From positions 930,001-994,000 of the forward strand of contig CBDFKC010000004.1 in the NCBI GenBank assembly GCA_965248685.1: DNA of 64,000 bases. Reading direction: 5' to 3'. Source of the stretch: VYFG01 sp965248685. Lineage in GTDB: Bacteria; Pseudomonadota; Gammaproteobacteria; Arenicellales; Poriferihabitantaceae. This document shows, piece by piece, positions 1 to 8,396 of this stretch. The notes beneath the pieces were generated by a model. The model was given only the letters and a program-made list of their open reading frames with translations. It did no database searches and was not told the origin of the DNA. Within the stretch, counting starts at the first letter, position 1. Every line of letters begins with the position of its first letter. The translations under genes and the position numbers were made by a program.

Positions 1-772
1 TGGCGGCATCATCAGCGTCATACCGGGCGCTGGTTGGATTGGCAAACGCATGATCCGCCTCATACCAATGTAACTCGCTGGACTTGCCGGCGGACTCCAT
101 TGCCGTTTCAAACCCCGACACCATGTCGCTGTTGATCCAACCGTCTTTAGTCGCAAAATGTCCCATCACTGGCCCCTTGAGGGAACCAAGTTCCGTAGAT
201 TGTTTTGTCACGTTGCCATAATAAACTACGGTAGCATCCACCGGCACGGCGAGAGATGCATTCAGCGACCAGCCCCCACCAAAACACCAGCCAACAGTGC
301 CAATCTTGCCGCTGGAAGTAGGGTGATTACCAAGGTGATCTATCCAGCTCACCAGGGTATCAGTCGCCTGACTCCCGTCTACGGATTGCATCAAACTTCT
401 GGCCCCCGCAGCATCGGTTGCGACCTCGCCGTCATACAGATCCACTGCCAGGGCAAGGTATCCGAGCTTGGCGAATTCTGCGGCGACGGATCTAATCTGA
501 TCGTTCAACCCCCACCATTCATGAATTAATAGTATAGCCGAGGCTTTTGCGGCATCGGGCAGCGCCATGGCGGCTGATACTGGTTTACCTCCGGCTGATG
601 TAATGTTGACCATTTCAGTTTGCCCAGCTGCAGCTCGGGCCAATTCAGGATAAGCCAGAACCGTGGCGAGGGGCAGGCTGATCAGGCCCTTTAGAAACTG
701 GCGTCGTTGATTCGAAGTAAGTTTGATTGGCGGTAGATTTTGCTGGTTGCCGCATCCGGTGATTTCACACAT
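1..772 (-). CDS. Dienelactone hydrolase family protein, Tat-exported (3' end cut off)
   Basis: Alpha/beta-hydrolase of the dienelactone hydrolase family; 257 codons are visible and the C-terminus runs off the window, probably missing only a short tail. The N-terminus has a twin-arginine-like motif (RRQFLKG, residues 23-29), a hydrophobic stretch and an ARA-type cleavage site near residue 47, so Tat export is likely. The family triad is present: Cys163 in the nucleophile elbow GWCFGGGWS, Asp210 (ATKDGW) and His241 (ADHAF); Glu85 in the HEWWGL segment matches the family residue that activates the cysteine. Substrate cannot be told from sequence; secreted members often act on lactones or other esters. 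The ATG at 772 is chosen because the Tat motif starts 22 residues later. It is divergent from glcB. Confidence 0.85.
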   Translation of the reverse strand, partial: MCEITGCGNQQNLPPIKLTSNQRRQFLKGLISLPLATVLAYPELARAAAGQTEMVNITSAGGKPVSAAMALPDAAKASAILLIHEWWGLNDQIRSVAAEFAKLGYLALAVDLYDGEVATDAAGARSLMQSVDGSQATDTLVSWIDHLGNHPTSSGKIGTVGWCFGGGWSLNASLAVPVDATVVYYGNVTKQSTELGSLKGPVMGHFATKDGWINSDMVSGFETAMESAGKSSELHWYEADHAFANPTSARYDADDAA

Positions 773-848
773 GATATTTTCCCTGGTAGTAGTTAGTTGG
801 TGGATAGTGATAGCCTATTCGAGCACTTGGTAACGAACTGGTTCCCTA

Positions 849-863
849 TCCCAATTGTTGGGA
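849..863. promoter_or_regulatory. Inverted repeat in glcB/dienelactone hydrolase divergent promoter region
   Basis: The sequence TCCCAATTGTTGGGA is a perfect inverted repeat with 6-bp arms and a 3-bp centre. It lies in the 267-bp divergent spacer, about 180 bp upstream of glcB and 77 bp upstream of the hydrolase gene. A very AT-rich stretch at 931-970 probably holds the glcB promoter. The repeat could bind a dimeric regulator, but no family is assigned. Confidence 0.3.
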
Positions 864-1039
864 CATCCTCGAACAATCGAAGATAGTATCCCCGGTTAAC
901 AGAATAAGTTGGTAATCGGCACGAAGAGTTTTTATAATATATAGGTATAATTTATAAATATCATAAAACTTATTGATCGATTTATAGATTCTGCAACCCA
1001 CTCAGGGAATCCTGAATCAACTTCTAATTCGCCAGATTA

Positions 1040-3205
1040 ATGAGCAACCGTATATCCTTGAACGGGCTAAGTATTGATAGCGCCCTGCACAGCTTGATTG
1101 TTGACCAGATCCTTCCTGGAACCGATGTATCAGCAGCAACGTTCTGGGGCAAGTTCGAGCAGATTGTCGCAGATCTTGCACCAAAAAATCGCAGATTGCT
1201 GGATAAACGTGACCAGATGCAACGGGCTATAGACAGCTGGCATATAGAGCATCGGGATGACCCGAGCTTTGTGGAATATAAGCAGTTATTAAAAGACATC
1301 GAATATTTGCTGCCCGAAGGGGAAGCCTTTCGCGTGACCACGGAAAATGTTGACCAGGAAATTACCACGATAGCTGGTCCCCAGTTGGTGGTGCCTGTTG
1401 ATAACGCAAGATACGCTTTGAACGCGGCTAATGCACGTTGGAGCAGTTTGTATGACGCATTATACGGAACCGACGTTATTTTAGAGGTAGACGGCTGCAA
1501 GAAAACCGCTAAGTACAATCCCGTGCGCGGGGCGAAAGTAATCGAATACGCTCGCAATTTCCTGGACGCCGCGGTTCCACTTGCACTGGGTAGTCACAGC
1601 TATGCGGTAAAGTATCGGGTCAAATCCGGTAAGTTATCGGTTGTTATGGGAGACGGTACCGAAACCGGTTTGGGTCAACGTGAGCGTTTTGTCGGATATC
1701 GGGGAGATCCTGACGCGCCCGATGGTATTTTGCTAAGACATAATAATCTACATATCGAAATTCTCATCGGAGAAGGTTACTTTATAGGTCAAACCGACCT
1801 GGCCAGTGTTTATGATGTTCAAATTGAGTCCGCCATAACCACCATTATGGATTGCGAGGACTCTGTCGCGGCGGTAGATGCCGCGGACAAAGTACGGGTA
1901 TATGCCAATTGGATTGGTTTGATGAAGGGTGACCTGACTGCCGACATAAAAAAAGGCGGTAAGGTCATTCAACGGGAACTGGAAGCCGATCGTGAATATA
2001 CTGCGCCAGACGGATCTCCTCTAATGATTTCCGGGCGCAGTCTGATGTTTGTCAGAAACGTCGGGACCCACATGTACACCGATGCGGTTACTTATAAGGG
2101 CAATGAAATTCCAGAAACCTTTCTCGATGCCATGATAACAGTGGCTGCCGCCAAGCACGATCTATTGGGTAATTCTAAACTTTCCAACAGTCGAACCGGT
2201 AGTGTGTACATCGTTAAACCGAAGATGCATGGGCCGGAAGAAGTTGCTGCGGCGGTAGAATTGTTTGGCCGGGTCGAAGATGCCCTGGGGCTGGAACCAA
2301 ATACGGTAAAGATTGGCATCATGGATGAGGAACGACGTACCACGCTAAATTTAAAGGAATGTATCCGTGCTGCCAGTGAGCGCATTATTTTCATCAATAC
2401 GGGGTTTCTTGACCGAACCGGGGACGAAATCCATACCTGTATGGAAGCCGGTCCGGTGCTGCCGAAAAATGCGATGAAGAATACGACCTGGTTATTAGCC
2501 TATGAAGACCGAAACGTGGATGTTGGTCTCGCTACCGGATTGCCCGGTCATGCCCAGATTGGCAAAGGCATGTGGGCTGCGCCGGACAATATGGCGGCGA
2601 TGATGGAACAAAAAATAGGACATCCGAGATCCGGGGCAAATACTGCCTGGGTGCCATCCCCGATAGCGGCGACATTGCATGCGATCCACTACCATAGTGT
2701 AAATGTCGCCACCCGGCAGGGCGAGTTAATCGATACCCTGGAAGCCAATATCGACGACATTCTAAAGCTCCCTTTACTCGCAGGTCGAAAAGTTTCTGAC
2801 GGGGATTTAATTAAAGAGCTGGAAAACAATGCCCAGGGTATTCTTGGTTATGTGGTGCGCTGGATCGATCAGGGCGTTGGCTGTTCCAAGGTGCCTGATA
2901 TCGCCGATGTTGAGTTGATGGAGGATCGCGCAACATTACGAATATCGAGCCAGCATATTGCCAATTGGCTGCATCACGGTCTGACTACGAGAGAGCAGGT
3001 GGTCTCAGTATTCGAAAAAATGGCTGCAGTGGTTGACCGGCAAAATGTCAAAGATCCGGACTATGTTGAAATGGCACCCGACTTTAATGGGCCCGCTTTT
3101 TTAGCCGCCCTGGATTTGGTATTTGACGGTCGCGGGGTGGAAAATGGTTATACCGAACCGGTACTACACGCGCGCAGGCGAGAAGCTAAAGCCCTGCAGC
3201 GTTAA
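1040..3205 (+). CDS. glcB: Malate synthase G
   Basis: Condenses glyoxylate with acetyl-CoA to malate, letting cells grow on glycolate, acetate and other two-carbon sources. At 721 residues it has the usual length of the G isoform. Recognisable blocks are the DCEDSVAAVDAADKV segment near residue 272, the YIVKPKMHGPEEV block near 390, and GIMDEERRTTLNLKE followed by FINTGFLDRTGDEIHT, which form the glyoxylate/magnesium site in the TIM barrel. The ATG at 1040 has only a weak ribosome site but begins the canonical N-terminus. No glycolate oxidase or isocitrate lyase is adjacent, so the glyoxylate source lies elsewhere. Acetyl-CoA from the downstream Xsc-Pta block could be one of its substrates; that link is inference. 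Confidence 0.97.
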   Translation: MSNRISLNGLSIDSALHSLIVDQILPGTDVSAATFWGKFEQIVADLAPKNRRLLDKRDQMQRAIDSWHIEHRDDPSFVEYKQLLKDIEYLLPEGEAFRVTTENVDQEITTIAGPQLVVPVDNARYALNAANARWSSLYDALYGTDVILEVDGCKKTAKYNPVRGAKVIEYARNFLDAAVPLALGSHSYAVKYRVKSGKLSVVMGDGTETGLGQRERFVGYRGDPDAPDGILLRHNNLHIEILIGEGYFIGQTDLASVYDVQIESAITTIMDCEDSVAAVDAADKVRVYANWIGLMKGDLTADIKKGGKVIQRELEADREYTAPDGSPLMISGRSLMFVRNVGTHMYTDAVTYKGNEIPETFLDAMITVAAAKHDLLGNSKLSNSRTGSVYIVKPKMHGPEEVAAAVELFGRVEDALGLEPNTVKIGIMDEERRTTLNLKECIRAASERIIFINTGFLDRTGDEIHTCMEAGPVLPKNAMKNTTWLLAYEDRNVDVGLATGLPGHAQIGKGMWAAPDNMAAMMEQKIGHPRSGANTAWVPSPIAATLHAIHYHSVNVATRQGELIDTLEANIDDILKLPLLAGRKVSDGDLIKELENNAQGILGYVVRWIDQGVGCSKVPDIADVELMEDRATLRISSQHIANWLHHGLTTREQVVSVFEKMAAVVDRQNVKDPDYVEMAPDFNGPAFLAALDLVFDGRGVENGYTEPVLHARRREAKALQR

Positions 3206-3254
3206 TCGAGGGTCGTGGTCGTCGAGAAAACATGACTGGGTTTCTGACTGCGAT

Positions 3255-4445
3255 CTAAAAGAATAATTCCAGTGAAGCCTGGACAAAGTCGCTGTCACGA
3301 AAACCAAAGCTGAAATTATTCGGATCAGCATTGGAAAAGACCTGGGCCTCGATACTAATTTTGGCATTGGTAAATATCCGCCTAGCAGCTTCAATCCGAT
3401 AGCTGGCAGTTTGATCATCCTGATCAAATATGGCACCTGCTAAAATTTCTGAACTCTCGGCATCGGTAAACCCAAACCGCATACCGACAAAAACATCGTT
3501 TTGAAATATCACCGTTGCAGGGTTTTCGCGATCGTCGTAATGATACTCTGCCAGTAATCCGAGATCATATTGGCCGTCGTTCATGCCATAGAAACTATAT
3601 TCGAGCCCGCCTACCGCCGCGTTATATCCATCACGCACGGTTTTTCGGTGAATCGCTTCCAGTTTCCACAGCCATGCTTCCTTGGTTATTTGCAAATCCA
3701 AACCAAACTGATCGATTTGCGGATAAAACGGTATTAATCGACCCGGGGTGCCGGAAGGCAAAAAGTCAGGTTCCCTGGAGGTGCCCTTGAACCACGACAA
3801 ACCGTAATCTACAACTCCCTTATAGCCACTCAGACGGAGTGCATAGTCGACGTGATCCCGGCCGTCGTCAGATTCATACTGTTCGTTATCATCAACTTCA
3901 AATGGCAGCGCCAGGGGATTGTCGGGGGATAAAAACTCCCGCTCCCGAAAACCAGGCAGGACAAATGCATCCAGGGTAAGCTGATCAAGCAGTCGACTGA
4001 CTTTGATCATTGGTTGACCCAGTTTGTCCTCGCCATCAATACCTTCGAGTAAGTCGGTTTGATTGATGATATCGACCAGATGACTGGACTCCGCCACACC
4101 CCAAAAGACTTTACCGATTCCCACCTGATACTCCATGCTTCCGGCAGAATGAATCAGGTTTAATTCACGGATATCGCTATGCCTTCGTTTCGGATCCCTG
4201 CTGTCCCATCGACTGAACGGGGTAAATGTCGCCACGGTATTGCCCTGATTCAGGCTGGTTCTTAATTCAACTTCGAAACTGGCGGCAATGTCGCTGGTGT
4301 ATTTACCATTTTCAGTTGTGGCCTGACTAAATCCCCGTCCTTCGATCTCGAGTACATAGTTGGTGTCGAATGCATGACCAAGCATAGCCATACCGCTGAA
4401 AATTCCAGCGATCAACCATCGAATCACTACAGTGGAAAGGTCCAT
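3255..4445 (-). CDS. Predicted outer-membrane beta-barrel protein of an RND exporter operon
   Basis: A 396-residue protein with a signal peptide (MDLSTVVIRWLIAGIF... up to the GHA site), many alternating polar/aromatic segments, and a terminal phenylalanine (ASLELFF), the usual C-terminal signature of BamA-inserted beta-barrels. No enzymatic motif is seen. The start is placed at 4445 rather than further upstream because this gives a clean signal peptide and avoids overlap with the preceding gene. It is last in the operon tetR-RND-LolA-like-barrel, which suggests it receives or transports the cargo of the RND pump at the outer membrane. Similar porin-like genes often accompany MMPL/LolA-like pairs; the exact Pfam family is not assigned. 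Confidence 0.7.
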   Translation of the reverse strand: MDLSTVVIRWLIAGIFSGMAMLGHAFDTNYVLEIEGRGFSQATTENGKYTSDIAASFEVELRTSLNQGNTVATFTPFSRWDSRDPKRRHSDIRELNLIHSAGSMEYQVGIGKVFWGVAESSHLVDIINQTDLLEGIDGEDKLGQPMIKVSRLLDQLTLDAFVLPGFREREFLSPDNPLALPFEVDDNEQYESDDGRDHVDYALRLSGYKGVVDYGLSWFKGTSREPDFLPSGTPGRLIPFYPQIDQFGLDLQITKEAWLWKLEAIHRKTVRDGYNAAVGGLEYSFYGMNDGQYDLGLLAEYHYDDRENPATVIFQNDVFVGMRFGFTDAESSEILAGAIFDQDDQTASYRIEAARRIFTNAKISIEAQVFSNADPNNFSFGFRDSDFVQASLELFF

Positions 4446-4470
4446 TGCTGGTATTGCCCGTGTGTCAGAA

Positions 4471-5265
4471 TTACAACAGCCGCTTGAGTGCGTTCTGGTT
4501 AAAATCCTTATCATTAAGATCGCTTTCGAAATCATAATTGCTCCATAACAGTGTGGTGCTTTTTCCGGTTTGATGATTGGTCATTTCGAATTGATCGGCG
4601 CGCCAATAACCACCGGTATATTCTTTGTAGTCGATAAACTCCAGGGTCTTCAGCAACGAGTCTTTGCGGTCGTAAAACTCGATTTTTATAACCCGGTAAT
4701 GCTCTTTGTCGATCCATATTATCTGTTTCGAATAAGCCGAGTTTTTGTATTGGGGAATGCGGTTATTGACGTAGCATTGGAAGTTTTGGCCACAGGCTTC
4801 TTCCCGCAAAAAAGTATTAGCATACTTTTCCACTTCTTGGGATCCCAGGTCTTCGAAGGCGAATTCGCTGCCCATAAAGGGGCCGGACTTGTTTTTCGAA
4901 GAAATTCTTTTGACACGTTTTATCGATGGCAAGTACAACCATTGATCGTCCGGCTTGAGACCATGGGAGAAAGTCAGCATCGCGGTTCCACTGACGTCTT
5001 TGGGTTCTTTGAACAACGACATGGACTTGTCCCCATCACTGTCGACTTCCAGGTTGCGGCTGGTAATTTTACGTCGGCTTTCTTTGCCGGAGCGGTTTTT
5101 AAGAATCATTTCCATTTCCGCGGTCATATGCTTCCAGCCATTGTCTCGCTGGTCCGCTGCCATGGCTATTTCGAGTCCTCGCTCTTCCGCAGTTTGGCCA
5201 ACCGCAAGCTGTAACGGGATTAAGGTGACGGCAAGCGCAGCCGCAATAAGTTTGGTTCGTAGCAT
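4471..5265 (-). CDS. Outer membrane lipoprotein-sorting (LolA-like) protein
   Basis: A 264-residue periplasmic protein. It has a signal peptide (MLRTKLIAAALAVTLIPLQLAVGQ) and resembles the LolA-like fold often annotated 'outer membrane lipoprotein-sorting protein', with blocks MEMILKNRSGKES, DEWLYLP-type DQWLYLPSIKRVKRI, and FMGSEFAFEDLG. Such proteins typically sit beside MMPL/RND transporters and are thought to ferry a hydrophobic cargo across the periplasm; this is family knowledge, not shown here. The start at 5265 has a GGAG ribosome site about 6 nt upstream and removes a spurious overlap with the RND gene. It lies 19 bp after the RND stop and 25 bp before the barrel gene, so the three are almost certainly co-transcribed. 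Confidence 0.82.
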   Translation of the reverse strand: MLRTKLIAAALAVTLIPLQLAVGQTAEERGLEIAMAADQRDNGWKHMTAEMEMILKNRSGKESRRKITSRNLEVDSDGDKSMSLFKEPKDVSGTAMLTFSHGLKPDDQWLYLPSIKRVKRISSKNKSGPFMGSEFAFEDLGSQEVEKYANTFLREEACGQNFQCYVNNRIPQYKNSAYSKQIIWIDKEHYRVIKIEFYDRKDSLLKTLEFIDYKEYTGGYWRADQFEMTNHQTGKSTTLLWSNYDFESDLNDKDFNQNALKRLL

Positions 5266-5284
5266 TTTCAATCTCCTAATACAT

Positions 5285-7627
5285 TTAAACAGGTTGAGCG
5301 ACCGGGTCGCTTGCAGGGGTATCTTTTGGGGTTCCAAGTAACCAGCTATCAAAGCGAATTAACAGGGCGGGCAACAGCAGGAAGTCAACAATGATGGCAA
5401 ACATGATAACGATGGCTACCAGCAATCCCATTTCCGCGTTCAGGGTAAAGGACGAGGTCGATAACACCAGGAAGCCCGCGGCCAGTGCCACGGATGTAGT
5501 CCAGAGCGCGATGCCAACGGTGGAAAATGCATAGCGTACTGCTTCCACCGCCTCCAGTCCCTGTTGGCGCCGGGCCCGCAGATATTTGCTCATAAAGTGA
5601 ATGGTATCGTCTACGACAATCCCAAGTGTCATCGCGGTTACCACCGACAGCCCCAGACCAATTTCCCCGTCCACCAGCCCCCACAATCCGAATGCCATGG
5701 CTGCGGGTGCAATATTTGGTATCAATGTGAGCAGGCCATAACGAACCGATCCAAGGGCGAAGATCAACAACAATGAAATAGCTACCAGGGCGAATGCGGT
5801 GCCCCCTAACATGCTGACGATATTGCGCATCCCTATATGGGAAAACATAATAGTGGGGCTGGCGCCAGTTGTTTTAATCTCCGGCGTGTTGGCAGCGAGC
5901 CAGTCGGATGAACGCTGTTCGAATGCCAGAGTGTCGGTGGTAGACAAAGTTTTCAGAGTCGCGCTAAGACGGCTGCGTTGCTTGTCAATATCGATCTGGT
6001 TGTTTAAATCGAGACCATAGGGGAGTGACATTTCGTATAGCAACAGATACTGGGCCGCCATTTCCCGTTGGTCCGGAAGCGTATACCAACTATCGTCATC
6101 TCCATGCATACTGCGATTAACTCGCTTAAACACGTCACTCAGGGTATTGACGTGAATGACCTCAGGTTGCTGGCGCAACCATTGGGTGTATTGATCAATT
6201 TGCTGCAAGTATTTCGGGTTGGCTATTCCACCAGACTCACCGGCATTTAAAGAATAGTCAATAAAATACATGCCGGTCAGATTGTCCACCACAAAATCGG
6301 TGTCGGTGCGAAATTCAATACGCTCGTCGAAATAATTGACAAAAACATCGTTCAATTGATTTTTTGGAATACATAATATTAGACCGATGATGATCAGGCT
6401 CATAACCGGCATCAGGACTCGGCGGCTTCGGATAACCCAATCGGCAAAGCGCTGCATAATTTCAGTGCCAAAAGCGCGACGCTGCTTGTTGTTCGATGGC
6501 AACAGCGTGACCAGGGCGGGGAGTAGAGTCATGGCGTAAAGCCAGGCAAACATGACCCCTAGCGCAGAAATATTGCCGAGGTCACCGAACGGCGGGGCGT
6601 CGCTGAAATTAAGCGACAGAAAGCCGATCGCAGTCGTTATCGAGGTAAGAAATACCGGACTGAAATTTATCCTTAAACTTTCTGCCATCGCGGCCCGTTT
6701 GTCCAGACCACCACGAAACTTTTGCAGCCAGTTGGACAGAATGTGAACACAGTCGGCCACCGCCAGGGTCAGGATAATGGTGGGGGCGGACATCGCCGGA
6801 GGAGTTAATTTTATCCCCATCCAGCCGGCCACACCCATGGCGGACAAAATCGAGAGTATGATGGTGACAAAGGTTGCGACAGTACCGGTTAAACCGCGCA
6901 GCTGGAGAAAAACCAGGAGCAGTATGACGCCGAGGGCTGCCGGCACCAGATGGGACATATCGTAAATTGAGGCTTCCGGAAATGCCTGATTCATCATCAT
7001 GATGCCGGTTAGATAGATCTTCAGGTCAGGATAAGTTTTGGCGACATACTCCCGCATTGCCCGCACGTGTTCCACTACCTGGGGACCTTCTGTAGCTTCG
7101 TCCAGTCCCGGGGTTTCTACAGTAATATTGATTGCCGCAACCTTGGCGTCCTGGGCGATCAAACGATGTACCAGAAACGGCTCATTAACCGCAATTTTCT
7201 GGATTCTGGCTAGATCTTTGTCGCTCAATGCCGCCGCGTCCTCATACAGGTCAGCGACCACTAGATCATCTCCTTCGGCCTCGGTATGCTGGTAGTTTGA
7301 CAGTGAATCCACCCGGATGGAAAACGGTGTTTCCCAGGCGCGATCGGTAATATCGGCAATCGCGGCCAGGGTGTCCCGGGTAAATACCTTGCCGTCGTCC
7401 GGCGCGATAACGAATAGTACATTATCGTTTTTGGTATACGTGTCCTGCAGGTTTTCGAATGCCTGTAAATGAGGATCATCCCCGGAAAAGAATACCCGGT
7501 AGTCATTGGTAAAACCGAGAAACTGACCACCTGAAGCCGCTCCCATGGCAATCACCAGGGAAACTACCAGGGTAAGAACGCGATTATTAGTTACCCATAA
7601 TCCCCAATTTGTTGCAAATTTTTCCAT
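5285..7627 (-). CDS. RND superfamily exporter (MMPL type)
   Basis: A 780-residue inner-membrane transporter with the duplicated RND layout: one N-terminal membrane segment, a large periplasmic loop (about 45-225), a five-to-six segment bundle, a short cytoplasmic link, then the same again with a second periplasmic loop near 420-620. The conserved transport-helix block TLAVADCVHILSNW in the first half and GIVVDDTIHFMSKY in the second are typical of the MMPL/SSD group, which usually moves lipids or other hydrophobic compounds by proton-motive force. No membrane-fusion protein is next to it; the LolA-like protein downstream may replace one. It follows tetR by 17 bp and is probably repressed by it. 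Confidence 0.9.
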   Translation of the reverse strand: MEKFATNWGLWVTNNRVLTLVVSLVIAMGAASGGQFLGFTNDYRVFFSGDDPHLQAFENLQDTYTKNDNVLFVIAPDDGKVFTRDTLAAIADITDRAWETPFSIRVDSLSNYQHTEAEGDDLVVADLYEDAAALSDKDLARIQKIAVNEPFLVHRLIAQDAKVAAINITVETPGLDEATEGPQVVEHVRAMREYVAKTYPDLKIYLTGIMMMNQAFPEASIYDMSHLVPAALGVILLLVFLQLRGLTGTVATFVTIILSILSAMGVAGWMGIKLTPPAMSAPTIILTLAVADCVHILSNWLQKFRGGLDKRAAMAESLRINFSPVFLTSITTAIGFLSLNFSDAPPFGDLGNISALGVMFAWLYAMTLLPALVTLLPSNNKQRRAFGTEIMQRFADWVIRSRRVLMPVMSLIIIGLILCIPKNQLNDVFVNYFDERIEFRTDTDFVVDNLTGMYFIDYSLNAGESGGIANPKYLQQIDQYTQWLRQQPEVIHVNTLSDVFKRVNRSMHGDDDSWYTLPDQREMAAQYLLLYEMSLPYGLDLNNQIDIDKQRSRLSATLKTLSTTDTLAFEQRSSDWLAANTPEIKTTGASPTIMFSHIGMRNIVSMLGGTAFALVAISLLLIFALGSVRYGLLTLIPNIAPAAMAFGLWGLVDGEIGLGLSVVTAMTLGIVVDDTIHFMSKYLRARRQQGLEAVEAVRYAFSTVGIALWTTSVALAAGFLVLSTSSFTLNAEMGLLVAIVIMFAIIVDFLLLPALLIRFDSWLLGTPKDTPASDPVAQPV

Positions 7628-7644
7628 CGTTTTTTCCGTAAATA

Positions 7645-8316
7645 TTAACTGGTTTTAAAAGGTTTGGTCGCTGGACGAAGCTGCTCCAGGTAATGAATCA
7701 GACCGGCGCCGCATTGCATTAAGGTGTCCAGACTGCGAGAGTTTTTCGCCATGGCCATGCACCCTTGCAAGGTGGCATTAATCATCAGGGCGATGGACTC
7801 TGCGGCCACATCAGCGGTAACGTTACCGTTCTTTTGGCCCCGCTCCAGGGCAGCGACCAGGGTTTCATGTTTCTTTTGGTACAAAGTATCAATTCGACGC
7901 TGAAACTCCCGGTCGATGGGAGCCATCTCCTGGGAAAAGTGGTCGAGGGGACAACCAAGCGCAACGTCCTCTTCACTCATCTGCGCACCGGTTGACTCCA
8001 GGTGTTCAATCAGCGCCTTGATGGGGTCATCAGTTTGGTGCAGAACCTGGATAAAAGTGGTTTCGATGTATTGAGTAAAAACTTCGTCCAGCAATGCGAA
8101 TCCTATTTCATCCTTACTCGAGAAGTAGTGATAGAGCGCACCTTTGGTAACCCCGGCACTATTAATAATGTTTTGAATACTGGCGGCCTGAAATCCATTG
8201 AAATGAACTTCCTTAAAGGCGGCAAACAGGATTTTTTCCCGGGTGTTCTGTGGCGGATTCTGATACCAGTTTAACCACCAGCCTGCATTGTCTCTCTGTT
8301 CTGCGGTCGATTTCAT
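7645..8316 (-). CDS. TetR/AcrR family transcriptional regulator
   Basis: A 223-residue TetR-type repressor. The helix-turn-helix lies at about residues 27-72 (TREKILFAAFKEV, then ASIQNIINSAGVTKGALYHYF), the classic TetR_N pattern ending in the GALYHYFSSKDE signature. The C-terminal ligand domain is variable, so the inducer is unknown. First gene of a four-gene operon with an RND exporter, a LolA-like protein and a barrel; the usual logic is autorepression plus control of the pump. An inverted repeat directly upstream (8330-8344) is a candidate operator. The Trp-rich N-terminal extension (GWWLNWYQNP) before the DNA-binding domain is slightly longer than usual. Confidence 0.93.
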   Translation of the reverse strand: MKSTAEQRDNAGWWLNWYQNPPQNTREKILFAAFKEVHFNGFQAASIQNIINSAGVTKGALYHYFSSKDEIGFALLDEVFTQYIETTFIQVLHQTDDPIKALIEHLESTGAQMSEEDVALGCPLDHFSQEMAPIDREFQRRIDTLYQKKHETLVAALERGQKNGNVTADVAAESIALMINATLQGCMAMAKNSRSLDTLMQCGAGLIHYLEQLRPATKPFKTS

Positions 8317-8329
8317 GGTCGCGAGTGTA

Positions 8330-8344
8330 CAAACCGACCGTTTG
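8330..8344. promoter_or_regulatory. Candidate TetR operator
   Basis: CAAACCGACCGTTTG is an inverted repeat (CAAAC-N5-GTTTG) with an ACCGACCG core, 14-28 bp upstream of the tetR start codon. Its place between the likely promoter and start codon fits autorepression. Binding by the adjacent TetR protein is inferred. Confidence 0.45.
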
Positions 8345-8396
8345 GTATGTCAAGTGAAATTTTACATTAAGTTGCCCAGTTAAGACTTTTCTTAGG

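Noticed and set aside
1024..1557. Long antisense frame over the 5' end of glcB
   Set aside because: Fully opposite the conserved malate synthase coding sequence; no protein-like features of its own.
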